Shown here: piece after piece, positions 63,842 through 64,000 of the stretch
How positions within the stretch are numbered: position 1 is the stretch's first letter
Layout: each line of letters opens with the position of its first letter
Source of the DNA: Desulfohalovibrio reitneri
GTDB taxonomy: Bacteria > Desulfobacterota > Desulfovibrionia > Desulfovibrionales > Desulfovibrionaceae
Reading direction: 5' to 3'
Length of the DNA: 64,000 nucleotides
Assembly: GCF_000711295.1 (NCBI RefSeq)
Contig: NZ_JOMJ01000003.1
Span: forward strand, 2,467,671 to 2,531,670
Position numbers and translations under genes: made by a program
Notes under the pieces: model-generated
What the model saw: the letters and a program-made list of their open reading frames with translations, nothing else
The model's database searches: none
What the model was told of the DNA's origin: nothing

Positions 63842-63853
63842 GCTTCCTCCGGG

Positions 63854-64000
63854 TCAGCGGGCGTCCGCCGCCACGGCTTGCGCCGGGCCACCTGCGCTTC
63901 GCTCAGGGCGGGGCGGGCCGAGTTCGTGGATGGCTCGGTGAACTTGTGCACCACCGTCTGCCATTTCTTGCCTTCCGAGGCCGAGACCCAGGTGTACTCG
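63854..64000 (-). pseudogene. C-terminal end of an upstream Flx/Hdr subunit, frameshifted and cut by window end
   Basis: Minus-strand reading from the window edge gives EYTWVSASEGKKWQTVVHKFTE and, after a shift, IHELGP then ALSEAQVARRKPWR. This looks like the end of an MvhD-like electron-transfer subunit (FlxD) or of HdrA, the expected next genes upstream of flxC. The frame open at the edge runs to 63820; the more natural stop is at 63854-63856, implying indels here too. Identity is inferred from context and short similarity. Confidence 0.45.

Noticed and set aside
62160..63850. Programmed frameshifting in the flx genes
   Set aside because: There are too many shifts, in both directions and without slippery sites or a shared motif, so indel errors or decay are better explanations.

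Overview
The window is dense, GC-rich chromosomal DNA. The best fit is a sulfate-reducing deltaproteobacterium of the Desulfovibrionaceae, probably from a saline habitat. This rests on gene content: a tungstate ABC transporter, an aldehyde:ferredoxin oxidoreductase homologue, a Flx-type flavin/iron-sulfur operon, ferredoxins, DsrE-family proteins, anaerobic-type cobalamin enzymes, a BCCT osmolyte carrier and a DMSP-lyase-type cupin. No rRNA, tRNA, CRISPR array, integrase or transposase was seen.

Layout. 0-5.1 kb: translation operon thrS'-infC-rpmI-rplT-pheS-pheT ending in a strong terminator; infC appears to start at a rare AUA codon. 5.2-9.4 kb: a phosphatase/ArsC-like gene lacking the catalytic cysteine, a MerR regulator, a PAS histidine kinase and two corrin-ring enzymes. 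9.7-13.6 kb: two DsrE-type genes, a DUF1848 gene, a GAF-SpoIIE phosphatase, infA and an RRM protein. 13.9-20.3 kb: small secreted protein, nitroreductase operon, Bcr/CflA exporter, DddL-like cupin, ferredoxin, PP2C phosphatase and a nitrilase-family amidase. 20.3-27.2 kb: arsR-acr3 and tetR with an AcrAB-type RND pump, both with readable promoter/operator sites. 27.3-31.4 kb: amidohydrolase, divergent HxlR/flavodoxin-like pair and an unrecognised gene with a structured leader. 31.4-35.4 kb: wtpABC and a YitT-type membrane protein. 35.7-45.0 kb: a signalling block (pseudo-receiver/TPR, PilZ, HDOD, GGDEF-EAL, and a convergent hybrid kinase). 45.2-47.1 kb: BCCT transporter. 47.2-56.7 kb: copper/silver-type efflux operon (kinase, TolC-like, YHS, CusB, CusA) with an unusually long CusB. 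57.2-64.0 kb: flxDCBA-like genes, a ferritin-like protein, a divergent AOR homologue and nadB, all on the minus strand.

Likely connections: WtpABC could supply tungsten to AOR-type enzymes. The BCCT carrier and the DddL-like cupin could together import and cleave DMSP. The arsenic, RND and copper modules make this a metal and toxicant resistance area.

From about 62.1 kb to the end, the flx genes carry many single-base indels although their cysteine motifs are intact. This looks more like sequence error than gene decay.
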